From Phalacrocorax aristotelis (Eukaryota; Chordata; Aves; Suliformes; Phalacrocoracidae), in the NCBI RefSeq assembly GCF_949628215.1, contig NC_134288.1:5642001-5706000 (forward strand): DNA of 64,000 nt, given 5' to 3'. This document shows positions 1 through 20,994 of this stretch, one piece after another. How positions within the stretch are numbered: position 1 is the stretch's first letter; each line of letters opens with the position of its first letter. A program made the position numbers and the translations under genes. The notes under the pieces were generated by a model. The model saw only the letters and a list, made by a program, of their open reading frames with translations. It had not been told where the DNA came from and made no database searches.

Positions 1-344
1 TCGTCAGTTCATTCCCTGGTATGCGGTTATACTGGTTATGTTGAATTTCTGCTATGTTTGCTCTTGAATATGGAAGACCCAGTGGAACAGAAGCTGTGCC
101 CGTATTTGCTATTGTTCCCTATTGGTTCTGCCCCCAAACCAGAAGGCCCTGTAAAACACCAGTGACCTTCAGTCTGTCCAGTAGGTGTTCTGCATGGTGC
201 CTTTCTGACCTGGTTGTGCTCAATGTAGTGTTTAACTCCGTTGCTGATGCTTGTTGCCAAACGCTGCAGGATAAAGTAAGTCTCCATGTCCAGGTACCCT
301 GGTACAACTGCGCAGGTATGTGCTGTCATTTTCCCAAAGTTTAA

Positions 345-8824
<8,480 letters not shown>

Positions 8825-11800
8825 TCTCATCTGTTTCTCGCCCCAGAGGAAACAAGATGTGGGTGGGCTGGTTGGATCCATCGCGGTGGCCAGGTTGTTT
8901 GCATTCCAAAGGGAGAATTTGGTTATGGACATCCTGACTGCGATGGCCTCATTCATCTTGAATTGTACTTTACCCTGCCAATTACTTCCATTGCAGTTGA
9001 ATGAGTAATGCAGGTGGAGCAAGGCTCTTAGGAGGGGAAGGGATGTACATCAGTATGATGTAAAAAGAGTTGCCCTAGCCTTGCTCCCTTGGGAAGAAAG
9101 TATGGTGCACTGCCTCCCCATCCTTGAGAAGTCATGAGATGCCTTGGAATGAAGAAAGGATCTGAATTAAAATCTTTGCATCTGAGCCTCTTGCTGTAAG
9201 TCACCAAGCTTCTGTGAGGTGACAGTTCAGACCTGAATTTTCTCTCTTGAGTGATGCATATACCCTGGAGGGGAGATCACCCCCCTACACGGGGTTTGCA
9301 AGAGTGGACAGAGCTGTTTTCCATACAGCTGGATCCAGCACTTACAGGGCCTGAGCAACAAGCAAGTGTAGATGCTGGGCTTGCTTTAGGAAACTTGTAA
9401 GGTGTTACCGCCTTGCAGTGACAGCTCACCATCAAAAACTGTTCCGGATCCTGTTCTGCTCATGTAAGCTCATCACTGCAGACTGCCATCAGGTTTTAAG
9501 CAGAACTTTTCCTGGAACAGGCTTCATTCAATAGGCTTTAAAAGTGATGTTGCAATAAGGGACCCTGGCAATAGAATTTTACTGCAATAAAATACTGACA
9601 AAGGTCTATATTGGGATAAGTAATTTAAAAATCTTATTTGTACTATTTAGACTCTTAATTTGTTAAAACTGAAAAGACTTTTGCTGATCTCACTTTCCTA
9701 TTGATTCTGTTTATTTACTCTGTACGCTCAACACAGATACTAGGGGCAGTATGCTTTGCGTTCCGATTTTTCTGGATTTCCAGAAACACAGGGCTCAGGA
9801 GGGCTGAGGAGGAAAGGCTTGCCAACACTGATCTAGAAACGTCATGAAAGCCTTGCTAATCTTCCTAGATGTTACAACACTTGCATTAACCTGCAGTCTT
9901 CGGCTGATAAATAAATGTTAAATCATGGCTGCGGCAGGTGAACATTGCAGCAGGGCAGGATATTTTTTCTGTCTGGTTTTCTAGCTCCCGTGCTGAAGTT
10001 ATCAGTAGTGGTTAGTGGCAGAAGACTTAAATACATCTGTGTATAAGGGAGTCACCCAGCGCCGTGCAGTACCTAGCAAAGGCGCTCTGCCGTGGCGCGG
10101 TTGGCACACCAACACCTGTGTTCTAGTGTAGTTCACGTTAGCTCTGACAGACTGCCTGAGAAGCACCAGTACAGAACGACCTGGGGGGTTGGCACTGGCT
10201 CTTCAGCAAGGTAAGGCTTGGCATACTTGGGGGAGGTGAAAGGAGAGTGCCCGTGGGAGACCGCTCTGAGGAGCTGGCCACAGTTGAGTTAACAAGTTGT
10301 ATCAATAGACGTAACTGTAAATCTTCAACCCTTTTTCTGCACAGAGGGGCCTACTGCACATGTAACTATTTGCCTGCATGACTATGTGTCCTCCCGGGCA
10401 CTTTAAATTCCAAACTCTGAAAACATAAGCCTGTTTAGGTCTCTGTAAGCCTTCAGTGGATTAAATCCAGCTCACACAGTTGTGCTTCAGCCTAGCAACA
10501 GCAAATGTAGCTCCCACCAATCTTCCTTTTAGCTGGCGGCTGTAAGACATCAATCTTACCCTTCACACGTACACTCCCCCTTTTGGGAACCCTGACTGCC
10601 TTTCCTTTTTTCTAGGCTATAAAAAGTTGACTTAGGCTGCCAGCCACTGCTGAGTACTACCCTCTGCTCCCCATCAAATCTAGCCCAAGCTGGATTTTTT
10701 TTTTATGATACAGGACTCTGGGCTTCTCATTCTCAGCTCCTCAAGGCAGCAGAGTCGTCACCGCCACAACCATGCTGTGCAGGAAACACTTTTGGACCTG
10801 TGAGGTTATTACCAGGCTGACCAGGAATGTGCTTTCTTGAACTCTGAAGATACAGTTCTCTTCCTTCACCAGTTTTAGGAACAAATTAGAAAACTGTAGC
10901 AGTTGATTTTTTTTAACCTCAGTTCAGTTAAAGGCAGGGGGTTGCTTCGTATGTTTTGAAACATTCAGAGAAGTTGGGCTTCCTCCATTATTGAAACGCT
11001 GATGCTAAATACAAGACTAGAAAATACTATTGTCCTTGACTTAACCTTAAGGGATTTTAAAAGTCTTTCTCTAGTAGAATGAGGATGATTTGGTAACTGG
11101 ACAGACTTCACTGCATCTGTGTGTGGTTCACAGTGGGTATTCTGATTACCTCAAGAATACTCTGGGATAACGCCAAGTGTAGCCTGGGTATTACTGAACA
11201 GGGAGAGATGATCTTTGAGATGCTTCTCTTCTCCCGTGGTGGTGGTTATTTCTCCACATCCATCCTAGTGAGAATTCTGGACTCAGTGTAACAAATTTTG
11301 GTGCTGCTATCCACTAGGCTGTCAGTGGTGCAAAATCTGGGCCCAGCTGATGTCTACCCTCCCAGGGAAGGAGGAGTCAGGCCCTTTTCCTTCTCAGAGC
11401 AATTCAGTGCTATCAAGTGTATCGAATCCTACCTGACTCCAAGCAAGAGACGAGGAGACTGCTGTATGCAGTAGTGTTAAGTAGTTTGAGGCTTGCTTTA
11501 ACTGAGAGTTGATAATACATTAAAACTGTAGGAAGCCAGTCTATTTTAGACAACCAGCGTTTAGTCCATTGGTATTTCACTCCGTTTTACATATAAACTC
11601 CAGGAACTCATCACTCTAGCTGTGATCTTGAGCAAACCAACAATTGATTTACTGTTGGGCAAAAGATATTACAGATTCTAGATTACAAAACATTCCCCTA
11701 ATTGGACTTCATATTGTAATTGTAAAATTGGTTGTAGTACAGCTCTTCTGGCTTTATTGCTGTAAGCTAACGTGCTCACTGAAGCCTAGTGGCGTCTGAT

Positions 11801-14442
11801 CAGATGAAATCGATTCTTATTCAGGCAAGAGAGTCAGCAATGGACAAAAATTCAAGGATGTATTTCACAGCCATACCAAGTATTTATCTGCCACTGGCTT
11901 TGGGTTGAAGTTGCGTTGGAGTGGGACTTGCGAAGGCTGTTGAACAGTGACCTAGAATGGATTCGTGCATATGTATTGGTGACATTCTGGATACAGTGGC
12001 CACTGCCTGTGGGCCTCTGGCGAATACGAGCAGGGAAGGAGCTGGCAGTTCATGCTGCATGCAGAGTTGTTGGTTGTAGGCCTAGGATGAGGAATTCTGT
12101 AAAGTGGGTATTTAACTTGCTTCTGGTAAGCTATTTTGTAGAGGCAAAAGGGCTTTTGGAGGAATATTAAACACATAGATATTCTTATATGTGCTTTGTA
12201 GGAGCCTACTTCTAGGAATATGGCTTTTTATTATAAAATTTAGCAGTGTTACAACAAATCTATGTGTGTTAAAGGCCATCCCAGTTGAGAGCTCTGAGGT
12301 ATATAGCAGAAGGCACTTGGCTATTTTAGTGGATCTTAATATTGCTAAAAAGCTGTAGAAACTAGAAATCATATTGTGATAGCCATATCTAGCACTTGGC
12401 TTATTAGAGGAGGATTTGGGGGTTTTATGCTATACTCAGTGTTTTTAGGCTCAATAAACATCTAAGTACAGATTCAAGGTCAGATTAGGGTCCCAGTTCT
12501 GTTAGCAGTAAGCCAAAGGCTGTAGCTGTTCACACAGACTACGCAACAATTTGAGAAGGTGGCTGTATTGACACGTCTGTTGTAGGCAGAGCTGCACGTG
12601 AGAATAACCCTTCTGCGTGCAAAATCTTCCCGTATGCTGAAGTCACACTGTTTCTAGCATAACTGGTTGATGAGAGCAGCTTTACTTTCCAGTTGAAAGA
12701 CTTTTTCTAGATGGGGGAAAAAATAAACCAAAAGGTGTGTCTCAGAATAGTGCCTCAGCTTTACTGAGCTCAACCAAGGAAGTCCCAGCACTGAAATGTG
12801 CTTAAGTACCACTGCTGGGATCTGAGGTCAGACCTGGATCTGTATTTCACATACCAAGGGATGCGATTGTAGCCCACTTAGTCTCGCTTCTGTGCTGCTC
12901 TTGAATGTTAAACGCCTCCCAGTTTTGGGAAGAACTGACTAGATCTAGCTGATGTGATTCGGTACCATCTTGCCAGTGTGGTTGAAGAACCACATGGATG
13001 AGGAACTCATGGCAGGGAAGAATAGCGTGGCAGGGCAGCAGCAGTAATGAATCAGTGCAATACTCAGTGGAGGCAGCGAGTTCTCTAGTTTATTGAGCAG
13101 GGTCTTGTTTAATGGGGTTGAAAGCCCTTACAAACTCCCAGATGCCATTACATCTTCTGTTTGGTGTCCTTTTGTTTTAACCTTGGAGCTCTGTTTACCC
13201 AAATCTCTGCTTAAACTAAATCAGCAATATCATGAAATAGGAATATCTTAACTGAGGAAGCATTGGCACTGGCCTCCAGCGAGCCATAGATGAACTGTTG
13301 TCCATCTGCAGGAAGGTGTTCTCCCTACATCTGGGTATCTCTGTGCCTTATCGTACTTGCTAAAGGCAACTCAGTAACTAGTCTCTGGAAGGTCTGTGGT
13401 GACTATACAGTGCTGTTCTTTAACTTGAAGACTATTTTGCAAGGGGATAGCCGTTCAGAGCATACCAGATTTTGAAGCTTTTATTTGCTCTTTCAGTTTC
13501 TCTTGTGATCACTGGTTCACTCTTCCTAAACACACAGAAAGAAAATGAGCAGGGTCTTCATTCTAATTTAACAAATCACATTGACCTGCTTGGTTATAGC
13601 CGTTCTCTACAGGGAGAGTCCAGAACACACTCGTCGTAGCAAGGTCCAGCGTCTTACTGCAGAACACAGCTAGTAGTTACATTTTAATTTCGTTTTGCCT
13701 GTGGCTGTACAACAGAACTTCTTGTCCCTGGTTGTTCTTCAGCTTTATTCTGCTGCTTTCATGTTGGCCACACTGGTAATAGACTCCTCAGTTCCCCCAC
13801 ACTATTTAAGTACCACTGGGTTCCTCAGGCAATATCTGCCATGGCACGATTATGACCTAGATTATTTTGCAATATTTCAACTGCGGAAGCTGTAGTAGAG
13901 GAGCCTCTGCTCAAGATACCTGTTCCCAAAGCTATGCTATACGGGTTTTAAAACAGTGAGGGGGTGCAGCCTTAGTGCTGCCACCTCTACATCTTCAGCC
14001 TATAGATTGCCGTGTGCGACTGGACTGCAGTGGCGTCGGTAACCCTGGTACAGCTCGGTGGGACAGCTGCATGGACAGGATATTAACAAATGAGGGCAAG
14101 CCTTCTGCAATAATTTGTAATTCCATCAATCAGTAGTAAACAATGTACAAATAAAACTTGATGAAATGTATTTTACGTGAAAAAAAATAATGTAAGAACT
14201 GTATATTGTATTAGCAGCTTTGTGTATAAAATGGCATTTTGGCAATCAGAGTCTAATATATTTAAAACTTTTTTAAAAGGATATTTGATATTGTATGGAA
14301 TTGACTTTATTGCTACTGTAAGTATGAAAAGATGGTTTCTTAACATGTTGAAGCAATGCATAAAATCTTAAATTGTATGTAAAAATCATGCCAAAACGGT
14401 ATGTCTGACAGTATTAGGACCTGACTCAGCGTCTTTAATAAA
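8825..14442 (+). other. PPP1R16B: PPP1R16B 3'UTR, about 5.6 kb
   Basis: There is no coding signal between the TAG stop and the next CpG island. Human PPP1R16B also has a 3'UTR of several kilobases, so I read this stretch as UTR. AATAAA hexamers occur at 9587, 9910, 12453, 14150 and 14437; the last two, in A/T-rich context, are the likeliest main sites and the earlier ones could give shorter forms. The few short open frames here look random. Confidence 0.65.
14437..14442 (+). terminator. PPP1R16B: Distal PPP1R16B polyadenylation signal
   Basis: AATAAA followed by a strongly A/T-rich tract to about 14500. It is the last hexamer before the FAM83D CpG island. A second AATAAA at 14150-14155 is an equally good alternative. 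Confidence 0.55.
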
Positions 14443-15121
14443 GAGATTAAATTTTTTTAATTTAAAAATTCTATTAAATTTCTTTTAATAATACAAAAAC
14501 GGCCATCGAGTTGTATTTCATTGGTTCACATTTTGGGACTCTGCCTAAATGTCCCTGCCTCTCCTAGAACCGTCGGCGCTGCCAGGAGGGGCCTAGAGGC
14601 GTCCATCCAGGCAGCGGGGTAGCGGAACTTCTCGTTGTCCTGCCGCTGGCAGCAATTCCCTGTGGGGACACGCAGGAAGGCCGAAGCTGGATCAGCCCAC
14701 CCTGGGTGCTGCTCTGTTTGAGGCGCCAGGCCAGGTGGCTGTAGGGTGCATCAGGCAGGGGGGCCGCCCCCGGGAGGCTCGATGCGGGCGAAGGTGGAAG
14801 GGCCCCCGGTGCCTCGGGAGGGCGGGGCTGCCCGCCGCCCGGCCCTGCAGCCGCAGGGAAGGGGCTCGGGGTGCGGGCCCGGCGGCGTGGAATGGCCGCC
14901 CCTCGGCCAGAGGGGCTTCCGCGGCGGGGCGCGGGGGGCGGCCTCCGGCGCCGAGCACTAACGGGACCGTGCCGCCCCCCCCTCGGCCGGCCCTGGGGGC
15001 GGTGGCACGGCCTGGCGGGGCCGGGCGGGCGGTGGGGCCGGGCCGCCTCCGCCGCAGCCAACCGCGCGGCGGGGCGGGACGCGGCTGCCCCACTGGCGGC
15101 GGCGGCGCGGCGCTGTTTGGA

Positions 15122-15127
15122 TTCAAA
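15122..15127 (-). promoter_or_regulatory. FAM83D: Candidate CHR cell-cycle element
   Basis: TTCAAA on the + strand is TTTGAA on the other strand, the consensus CHR bound by DREAM and MuvB complexes at G2/M genes. FAM83D is a mitotic gene, so a CHR just upstream of the start is expected. The FAM83D-like copy lacks this element at the matching place. Confidence 0.45.
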
Positions 15128-15132
15128 GCCGC

Positions 15133-15138
15133 TATAAA
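15133..15138 (+). promoter_or_regulatory. FAM83D: TATA box of FAM83D
   Basis: TATAAA in the context GCTATAAAGGC, 43 bases before the ATG. A TATA-driven start about 30 bases downstream would leave a 5'UTR of only about 20 bases. The same box occurs in the second copy at 23688. Confidence 0.55.
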
Positions 15139-15180
15139 GGCTTGGGCCAGCGGCGCGGCGGCCCGGAGCGGCTCCGCGCC

Positions 15181-15633
15181 ATGGCCAACGCCTCGCAGTG
15201 CCTGGAGGAGGGCGCCGGGCGCTGGCCGCCGCGGCCGCCCGGGCCCTACAGCGAGGCGCAGCGGCTGGCGCTGGAGGAGCTGGTGGCGGGCGGCCCCGAG
15301 GCGCTGCGGGCCTTCCTGCGGCGGGAGCAGCTGCCGCCGTTCCTCTCGGAGCCCGAGGTGCAGGCGATCGCGCGGGGCGCCCTGCCGCCCGCCGCGGCCC
15401 CGGAGCCGGCGGGCGAGCCCTCGCTCGGCGCCTCGCCCGACGCCTCCTCGCTCACCTACTTCCCCGAGCGCTCGGACCTGGAGCCGCCGGCGCTGGAGCT
15501 GGGCTGGCCGGGCTTCGCCAGCGGCGCCTTCCGCGGGCTGACGCGGGTGGAGGCGCACTTCCAGCCGGGCTGCGGGGAGAGCCTCTACGGCTGCAAGGAG
15601 GCGGTGCGGCGGCAGATCCGCTCCGCCCGGCAG
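15181..15633 (+). CDS. FAM83D: FAM83D exon 1
   Basis: 151 complete codons from [15 protein letters not shown] to RRQIRSARQ, then a GTGAGT donor. The segments [20 protein letters not shown] and [20 protein letters not shown] match human FAM83D. The exon lies inside the block that is repeated without visible change at 23682-24239. Confidence 0.95.
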
Positions 15634-18600
15634 GTGAGTGCGGCTGGCGGCCGGGGGGCCCCCCTCGCCCGCCCCCCAACGCCCCCGGCCCGGGGCCCTT
15701 CTCCGGCGGGTCAGCGAATGGAAGCACAGATCAGCGCCAGAATCAATGACTGTCCCCGTTGCCAGACTCCAAGCAAGGCCAAGTGGCTTTAAAACCCCGT
15801 CGAGTAAGGAAGGCCTCGGTAGGACAAGCTCGTGGCACCCAGGGACTGGTACTCACCTTAGCAGTGTTCCTCTGTGCTGCACCCCTGAAACCGCGCTGCC
15901 GCTGACCTTGCTCCGGAGGCAGCGGGGTGAGAGTTCCCCGCCGCAGTACCGCATGCAGCCCCGCTGCTGCTCTTCATGGGCAAAGCATCCGCCGGCTTCG
16001 GGCTGACCTTGCTCTTACCCAAAGTGGAAGGTTTCCTATTGCAGGTTCCTTACTGATGTGCTCTGCAAGACAGATTCCCTTGCAGAAATCTCCTACTGTC
16101 CCTTAGAGGCCTTTTTTGTGTCACATCTTTTCTTATCAAAGAATGATATCTACAGAGGTAACCCTATGACTGTATCTAGCTTCTTCACTCTTTTCTCCTC
16201 ATTAATTGGCCCCCAAGTAATGTGCAGACGGGCTCTGAGCGGGACTTTCCTCCTACAGGAATGGATGGGTTTGATCTGATGCAGAATATGGCTTAAAAAG
16301 ATCATGCAGAGCAGCAATTTCTAACTGTTCTCTGTAACTCGTTACGTTACCTGAGTTTATAGCCTCTAACTGTAATCCCCAGGAGGGAACCACCCTTCTC
16401 ACTAGCAGCCTTACAATTGGCTTAGCTAAATTTTAAATTCATAGCTTCCTCTTCGGGTGGCCAGGTGAAGCAACCTCTGGCTCTGCATGTAACTTCTGCT
16501 CGCGCATGACACACCTTGAATTAGCAATTTTGCTTAGTCGCTACTTGTTTCAGAGTGCAGAAGCTTAGGGTGTGGGTGAGGATGACATGAAGAATGGGCT
16601 TCTTGCCAGAAACGGTCACAGGGGAAGCTCCGTTCTCATCTACCTGCTAAAGACTAGTCTGGTGATTCAAGTAAAATCTGTGAAATCCTCTGTTTCTCCT
16701 AAAAGCTCTACTTGTTTGTAATGTTCTTGCTTGTAGCATCCTGCCAAACGCTTTCCCTCGTACCGAGCCAAGTGCCAGGCAAGCAGTTCCTGCACTGCTG
16801 TGTATGTGCCTGATCCAGGGAGTGTTTTTATGGACACGGAATGGAGAGAAATTTTGACCGCCTGTAATTTACTGACTGCCAGGCGTTGTGTGATTTTGCT
16901 CAATCACGTCTGAGTTCTTCGGGTTAATGTGAGGAACAGGAAAACTTCAGGTGCTCGCTAAAATGCAGTTATTCAAGTGGCTAAAGGGGACGTTGTTGCT
17001 ATCTTGCCCCCTCTATCATGAAGGGATGAGTGTGGAGAAAAGGGTTTTCTCTCTCTCCTCTAAACACAACTGTACCTTTGCTCATTTTGAGTAGAAGGTA
17101 TTCCTTTTCCAACTGCAAATTCTGGAATTGGAACTCAAATGTGCTGCTAATTGAGGAGTCATTTGAAGGCACCAGTGTTTCCAAGGGGTTTAGGGTGGAT
17201 TGTTCTGTTTTCAGGGGTTATTTTCTTACTCATCTGGTCTTGTCAAAAGCATCTTATTTTTCTTTATCTTCCTTTGAAACTTAGATAAGTAATAGGGTGG
17301 AGAAAAGCACAGGAGACACGTAGGAAGCACAAGCATAAGCTAATTTTATTTGGAAATACCAACATGCCTCTGTGTGTTATACCTAAGAACTCATCCATAC
17401 GGAGCCAGTCCCTCAGGGAGCAGGGCACAGGTGTGAATGCAGAACGTAGCCTGTTCTTGTGGGAAACCTTTCCTGTGAGACCAGGCAATGCCACACACAG
17501 AGCAGCTGTGTTGCATGCATATACGCCTTGGGTGAGTCACAGCAGTGCGTGGCTGCCTTACATATCCACGAAGGGCAGGTGCCAGGTACCCGCAGTGGTT
17601 GTATAATTGCTGTCCTTGATGCTGGTCTAAGAAAGGGAATAGAAAAGTAAGTCACAAAGCCAAATCCTTTATGGCTTTGTCTCCCCACACAGATGTGTGT
17701 TCCTCGTTTTGAAGGGTGAGGGTTCTAGCACTGACACAGTGCTCTGAATTAGCTGGGGAGATTGTTCGTAAATGTAAGACTGTCATCTTGTCTTTGGCAC
17801 ATTAAGCGAAAATCATCTCATCTTAGGATTTGCCTTCCTTAAAGAACTGTTGAGTTGAGTGAGTGGAAGGATTTCCTGTGAAGGTATGGGATGGGAAGTC
17901 AGAATACATCTAATTAGAGTCTGGGAATAGTGAAAAACATTGTCACAGAACTAGTGTATCTCTTGGTAACTTATATAGGGACAGCATTCCCCTCCTACCA
18001 CACAAAGAGAAAGCAATGGGGGTTTGTGAGATGTTCAGCTGTGACAGTGAGGGGGCCATTTGAGCTAATTCTGCTGCAGGCAGTGGCTATCTGTAGCAGG
18101 TGTGCCATGCTGGGAGCACAGGAGTGGAGGTGGCTCGTCTGGATTCCTGATTCTGCTGTGATAGCTTCCCCAATATTACCGAAAGGCCAGATGACAGGAG
18201 ATTTTGTAGGAATGCAGGCTGTGAAAGTGCTCGAAAGCAGCAGCAGACATGAGGGGACAAAATCCCTTCAGGCTTATGCTTTGCACTCTAGGGCACAGTG
18301 AATTTATAGAAACATTGTGGGAATACAGAAATCTCTTACAACTTGCGGGGGCCTGCGTGGCAGGACACAGAAATGTGCATCTGTCTTTGATGATAGCAGC
18401 AGGAGAACATGGCTGGGGGAGGCAGTGACCTGGCCTTGTGTAAAACAAAGCTCTCGAATGAGCGTTGTCACTATTTTTGCAGGTGATTGCCCTTGTGATG
18501 GATTCCTTCACAGATATTGATATCTTCGGTGACCTTCAGGATGCCTATAAGAACCGCAAAGTCCCTGTCTATATCCTTCTTGACCAGGACTTTCTACCCC

Positions 18601-20994
18601 ATTTCTTGGAAATGTGCAAGAACTTAGGAGTTTGTCCTGAGCAGGAAAGTGTAAGTACTAAACGTGGGTGGGTATGGTGTGGTTTTATTTTTTTGTGCAA
18701 CAGTTTATAGTTAAGGATACCAGAGCTATGCTTCTATAAAACGTCAGGCTCTCTTGAAAGACTAAGGCATCCCGTCTGTTTGATAACTGACATAAAAGGG
18801 AATTTTCTGACATGCTTCTCTGCTCCTGAAGATCAGGGCTCAATATCACGTGGTTCTAGTACAGTCTCTAACATCTGAAACTGCTCACAAACTCAGTGAA
18901 AACTGTGCGGAAACAGCACGTCTACTCCTACCCTACGCGACCCGTATGTGGGAGCTACAGCCATGCTATGCAACAACCCGCTGTGCTGGGCGGAGCATAC
19001 ACGGTCATCCCTGTCCTGAAGAAGCAATGGTTTTCAGGCACCTAATTTTGCAGGATCTAAGTAGGTTTATTCTTTGGCTCAAGGAACTGCTTGCTAAGGA
19101 AAACAGAAACGCAGGAAGCTCAAGGGTGGTATAGCTCCGGTCACATCTCATTTCTTTCCTAATACATAGCTGCTTTCTTTTAAAAGGGTTTGGATGATGT
19201 GACGCAGGTGATTTAACTCCTCTGAATATAAGCTGACATGACTGTGTTACGGCTCAGCTTAGACAGGCTTATGTTCACCCCAGTGAGAGTTTCTCTGGCC
19301 GGGAAAACGCTCCTCCCTTTGTGGGTAATAACTAATAATGTGTTTTCTCCACAGGCTCTCCTTAATCTAACAGAAATTTAGCACTGTGTAACTACTAACA
19401 CTCACATGCAGACAGTGTAAGGAAGTTCATTTCATTCCTATCTTCCATAGTGTGCGTAGCTGCTCTTAAGTAGACTTGCTAATAAAAACTTTCTGGAAGT
19501 TAACTTAAATCTGATGTTACTTTTTTCCCTTCTTTTCTGAAACAGATGATGAGAGTTCGAACTCTCACGGGGAACACGTACTACATGAGGTCGGGTGCCA
19601 AAATTGTTGGGAAAGTCCATGAGAAGTTCATGTTAATTGATGGCATTAGAGTGACAACCGGCTCCTACAGGCAAGTATTGGGGTCTGCTGGTGCCTGATG
19701 AAGCTATACAAAGGGGGAGTTTCTGCAAGAAGGAAGTATTAACTTTGCTGTTTGCCTGGTATTAATGAATGCCGATGGCAAGTGGACTAGCTGAGTCCTA
19801 AATAGAACTAACGCAAAACTGGCAACAACTTTGGAAAACTGGTTTATACAACTAATTGCTAGCAAAGCACTTGCCCATGGCTAAATAGAGTTCTTCCCGC
19901 ACAAGAACTTGAAGTGAAAAGTCTATCGACTTTACACCTTCCTTATGCACAGCCCTTCTAAGCTGAGTCTTGCTATCGGTAACTGTACATGTTGAAATGC
20001 ACTGGAGATTAACTGTGAATCTTGGTTTGTTTTCAATAGTTTCACGTGGTCTGATGGGAAGCTGAACAGCAGTAACTTGCTGCTATTGTCAGGCCAAGTG
20101 GTTGAACATTTTGACCTCCAGTTCAGGATTCTTTATGCCCAGTCGATGCCCATCAGCCCTAAGTGGCTGTCCAGCTGCAGGAACAGTGGGATATTTGATC
20201 ACCTGGTGAACAGAATAGAGTCCCCTAAAGAATATACAGTAGAAGACCACTTGAGAGCAGAATTTGCCAGATTGGCTAGTACTCCAAAGAAATTGTTGAA
20301 AGAACTAGATCAGGCTGAAGATACTCCTGGAGGCAAACCTTGTAACCTGGGGCATTCTTGCCTCTCTGAAGAGGAGTGGTTCAGAGATCAAGAGGCCATA
20401 GTGGAACGGAGAAGCACATCGACTCAAACTGGCCCATGGGAAGAGAAGCCTGCAGTGACCATGTGTAACGCTGCCACGCAGACCAGCGCTGTGACGGCAG
20501 AAACCGGCACTCAGACTTCCGTCACTCCCAGAACGACGGGCACTCAGACATCAGTTTTGCTGAAGACTGTGGTGACACAGACGAAGGAAGATGAGTACAC
20601 AGAAACACCCCTGCTTCACCGAAAACTGTCAAAAGAAGGATCTTCTCTGTTGGGAAAGGCTGTATCAAGTTCTAGTCTGCGATCGCTGTCTTCGTCATCG
20701 TCCCAGTGCTCTCTTGCAAGCTCTACCGGCTCACTATCTTCTCTCCGGTCCTTTGAATATTCTAGCAGTCACAGGGCAGGATATTTCCAAAAACTGCATA
20801 AAGAGAGGCAATTCCACTACTCCACTATCAGGTCGAAGCTTAGCCACATGGTGGATATCCTGTCCCGGAGGGGACGTGTACCTGAAAACTACATGACCCA
20901 ATACACCGGAAGATGCAATCTAAAACAGAGGCGTGACATCAGTGCCAGCCTGCGCAGCCTCCGGGACGTTTCACTCTTTTCTCTGAATAAATGA
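15181..20994 (+). CDS. FAM83D: FAM83D (CHICA), spindle-associated CK1-alpha adaptor
   Basis: The coding sequence joins 15181-15633, 18483-18650, 19546-19670 and 20040-20994: 1701 bases, 566 residues against 585 in human. The protein recruits casein kinase 1-alpha and, through HMMR and dynein light chain, acts on the mitotic spindle. The N-terminal half is the DUF1669 domain of the FAM83 family. It has a PLD-like motif H232-x-K234-x4-D239 (HEKFMLID). D239 and F273 (in EHFDLQF) correspond, with a ten-residue offset, to the human residues I recall as needed for CK1 binding. The C-terminal half carries five TQT motifs (residues 377, 395, 406, 417 and 428), a serine-rich segment (about 457-492) and the conserved [19 protein letters not shown] block. 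The start has a strong Kozak context (GCGCCATGG). The intron after exon 3 has a GC donor. Confidence 0.96.
18483..18650 (+). CDS. FAM83D: FAM83D exon 2
   Basis: 56 codons in phase 0, acceptor TATTTTTGCAG, donor GTAAGT. Encodes [20 protein letters not shown] and [20 protein letters not shown], part of the PLD-like fold. Confidence 0.96.
19546..19670 (+). CDS. FAM83D: FAM83D exon 3, with GC splice donor
   Basis: Acceptor CTGAAACAG; ends ...TCCTACAG|GCAAGT. The reading frame needs the split serine codon AG|T, so the donor must be GC rather than GT. Encodes the [16 protein letters not shown] core of DUF1669. Confidence 0.94.
20040..20994 (+). CDS. FAM83D: FAM83D exon 4 (C-terminal half)
   Basis: Acceptor TTTCAATAG; runs to TGA. 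Encodes the end of DUF1669 ([25 protein letters not shown]), the TQT array, the serine-rich region and the conserved C-terminal block. Confidence 0.96.

Larger units (their letters stand above)
15127..15684 (+). repeat. Identical block, copy 1 (TATA, exon 1, start of intron 1)
   Basis: This 558-base stretch reads the same as 23682-24239 at a constant offset of 8555. All three forward reading frames give the same translation in both places, which supports base-level identity. Bases just outside it on either side are unrelated between copies. Confidence 0.9.
14560..15720 (+). promoter_or_regulatory. FAM83D: CpG island and promoter of FAM83D
   Basis: Composition switches sharply from A/T-rich 3'UTR to a very GC-rich, CpG-dense block that runs through exon 1 of FAM83D. 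GGGGCGGG-type sequences suited to Sp1-like factors are frequent. Several long open frames on both strands here reflect this composition and are not genes. Confidence 0.75.
15634..20039 (+). other. FAM83D: FAM83D introns
   Basis: Introns lie at 15634-18482, 18651-19545 and 19671-20039. The first 51 bases of intron 1 belong to the block shared with the second copy. I saw no repeat or RNA gene in the rest. Confidence 0.6.

Noticed and set aside
14564-15792. Several long open frames on both strands around FAM83D exon 1
   Set aside because: They come from the very high GC content, which removes stop codons in all frames. Only the frame from 15181 has homologues and a splice donor in place.
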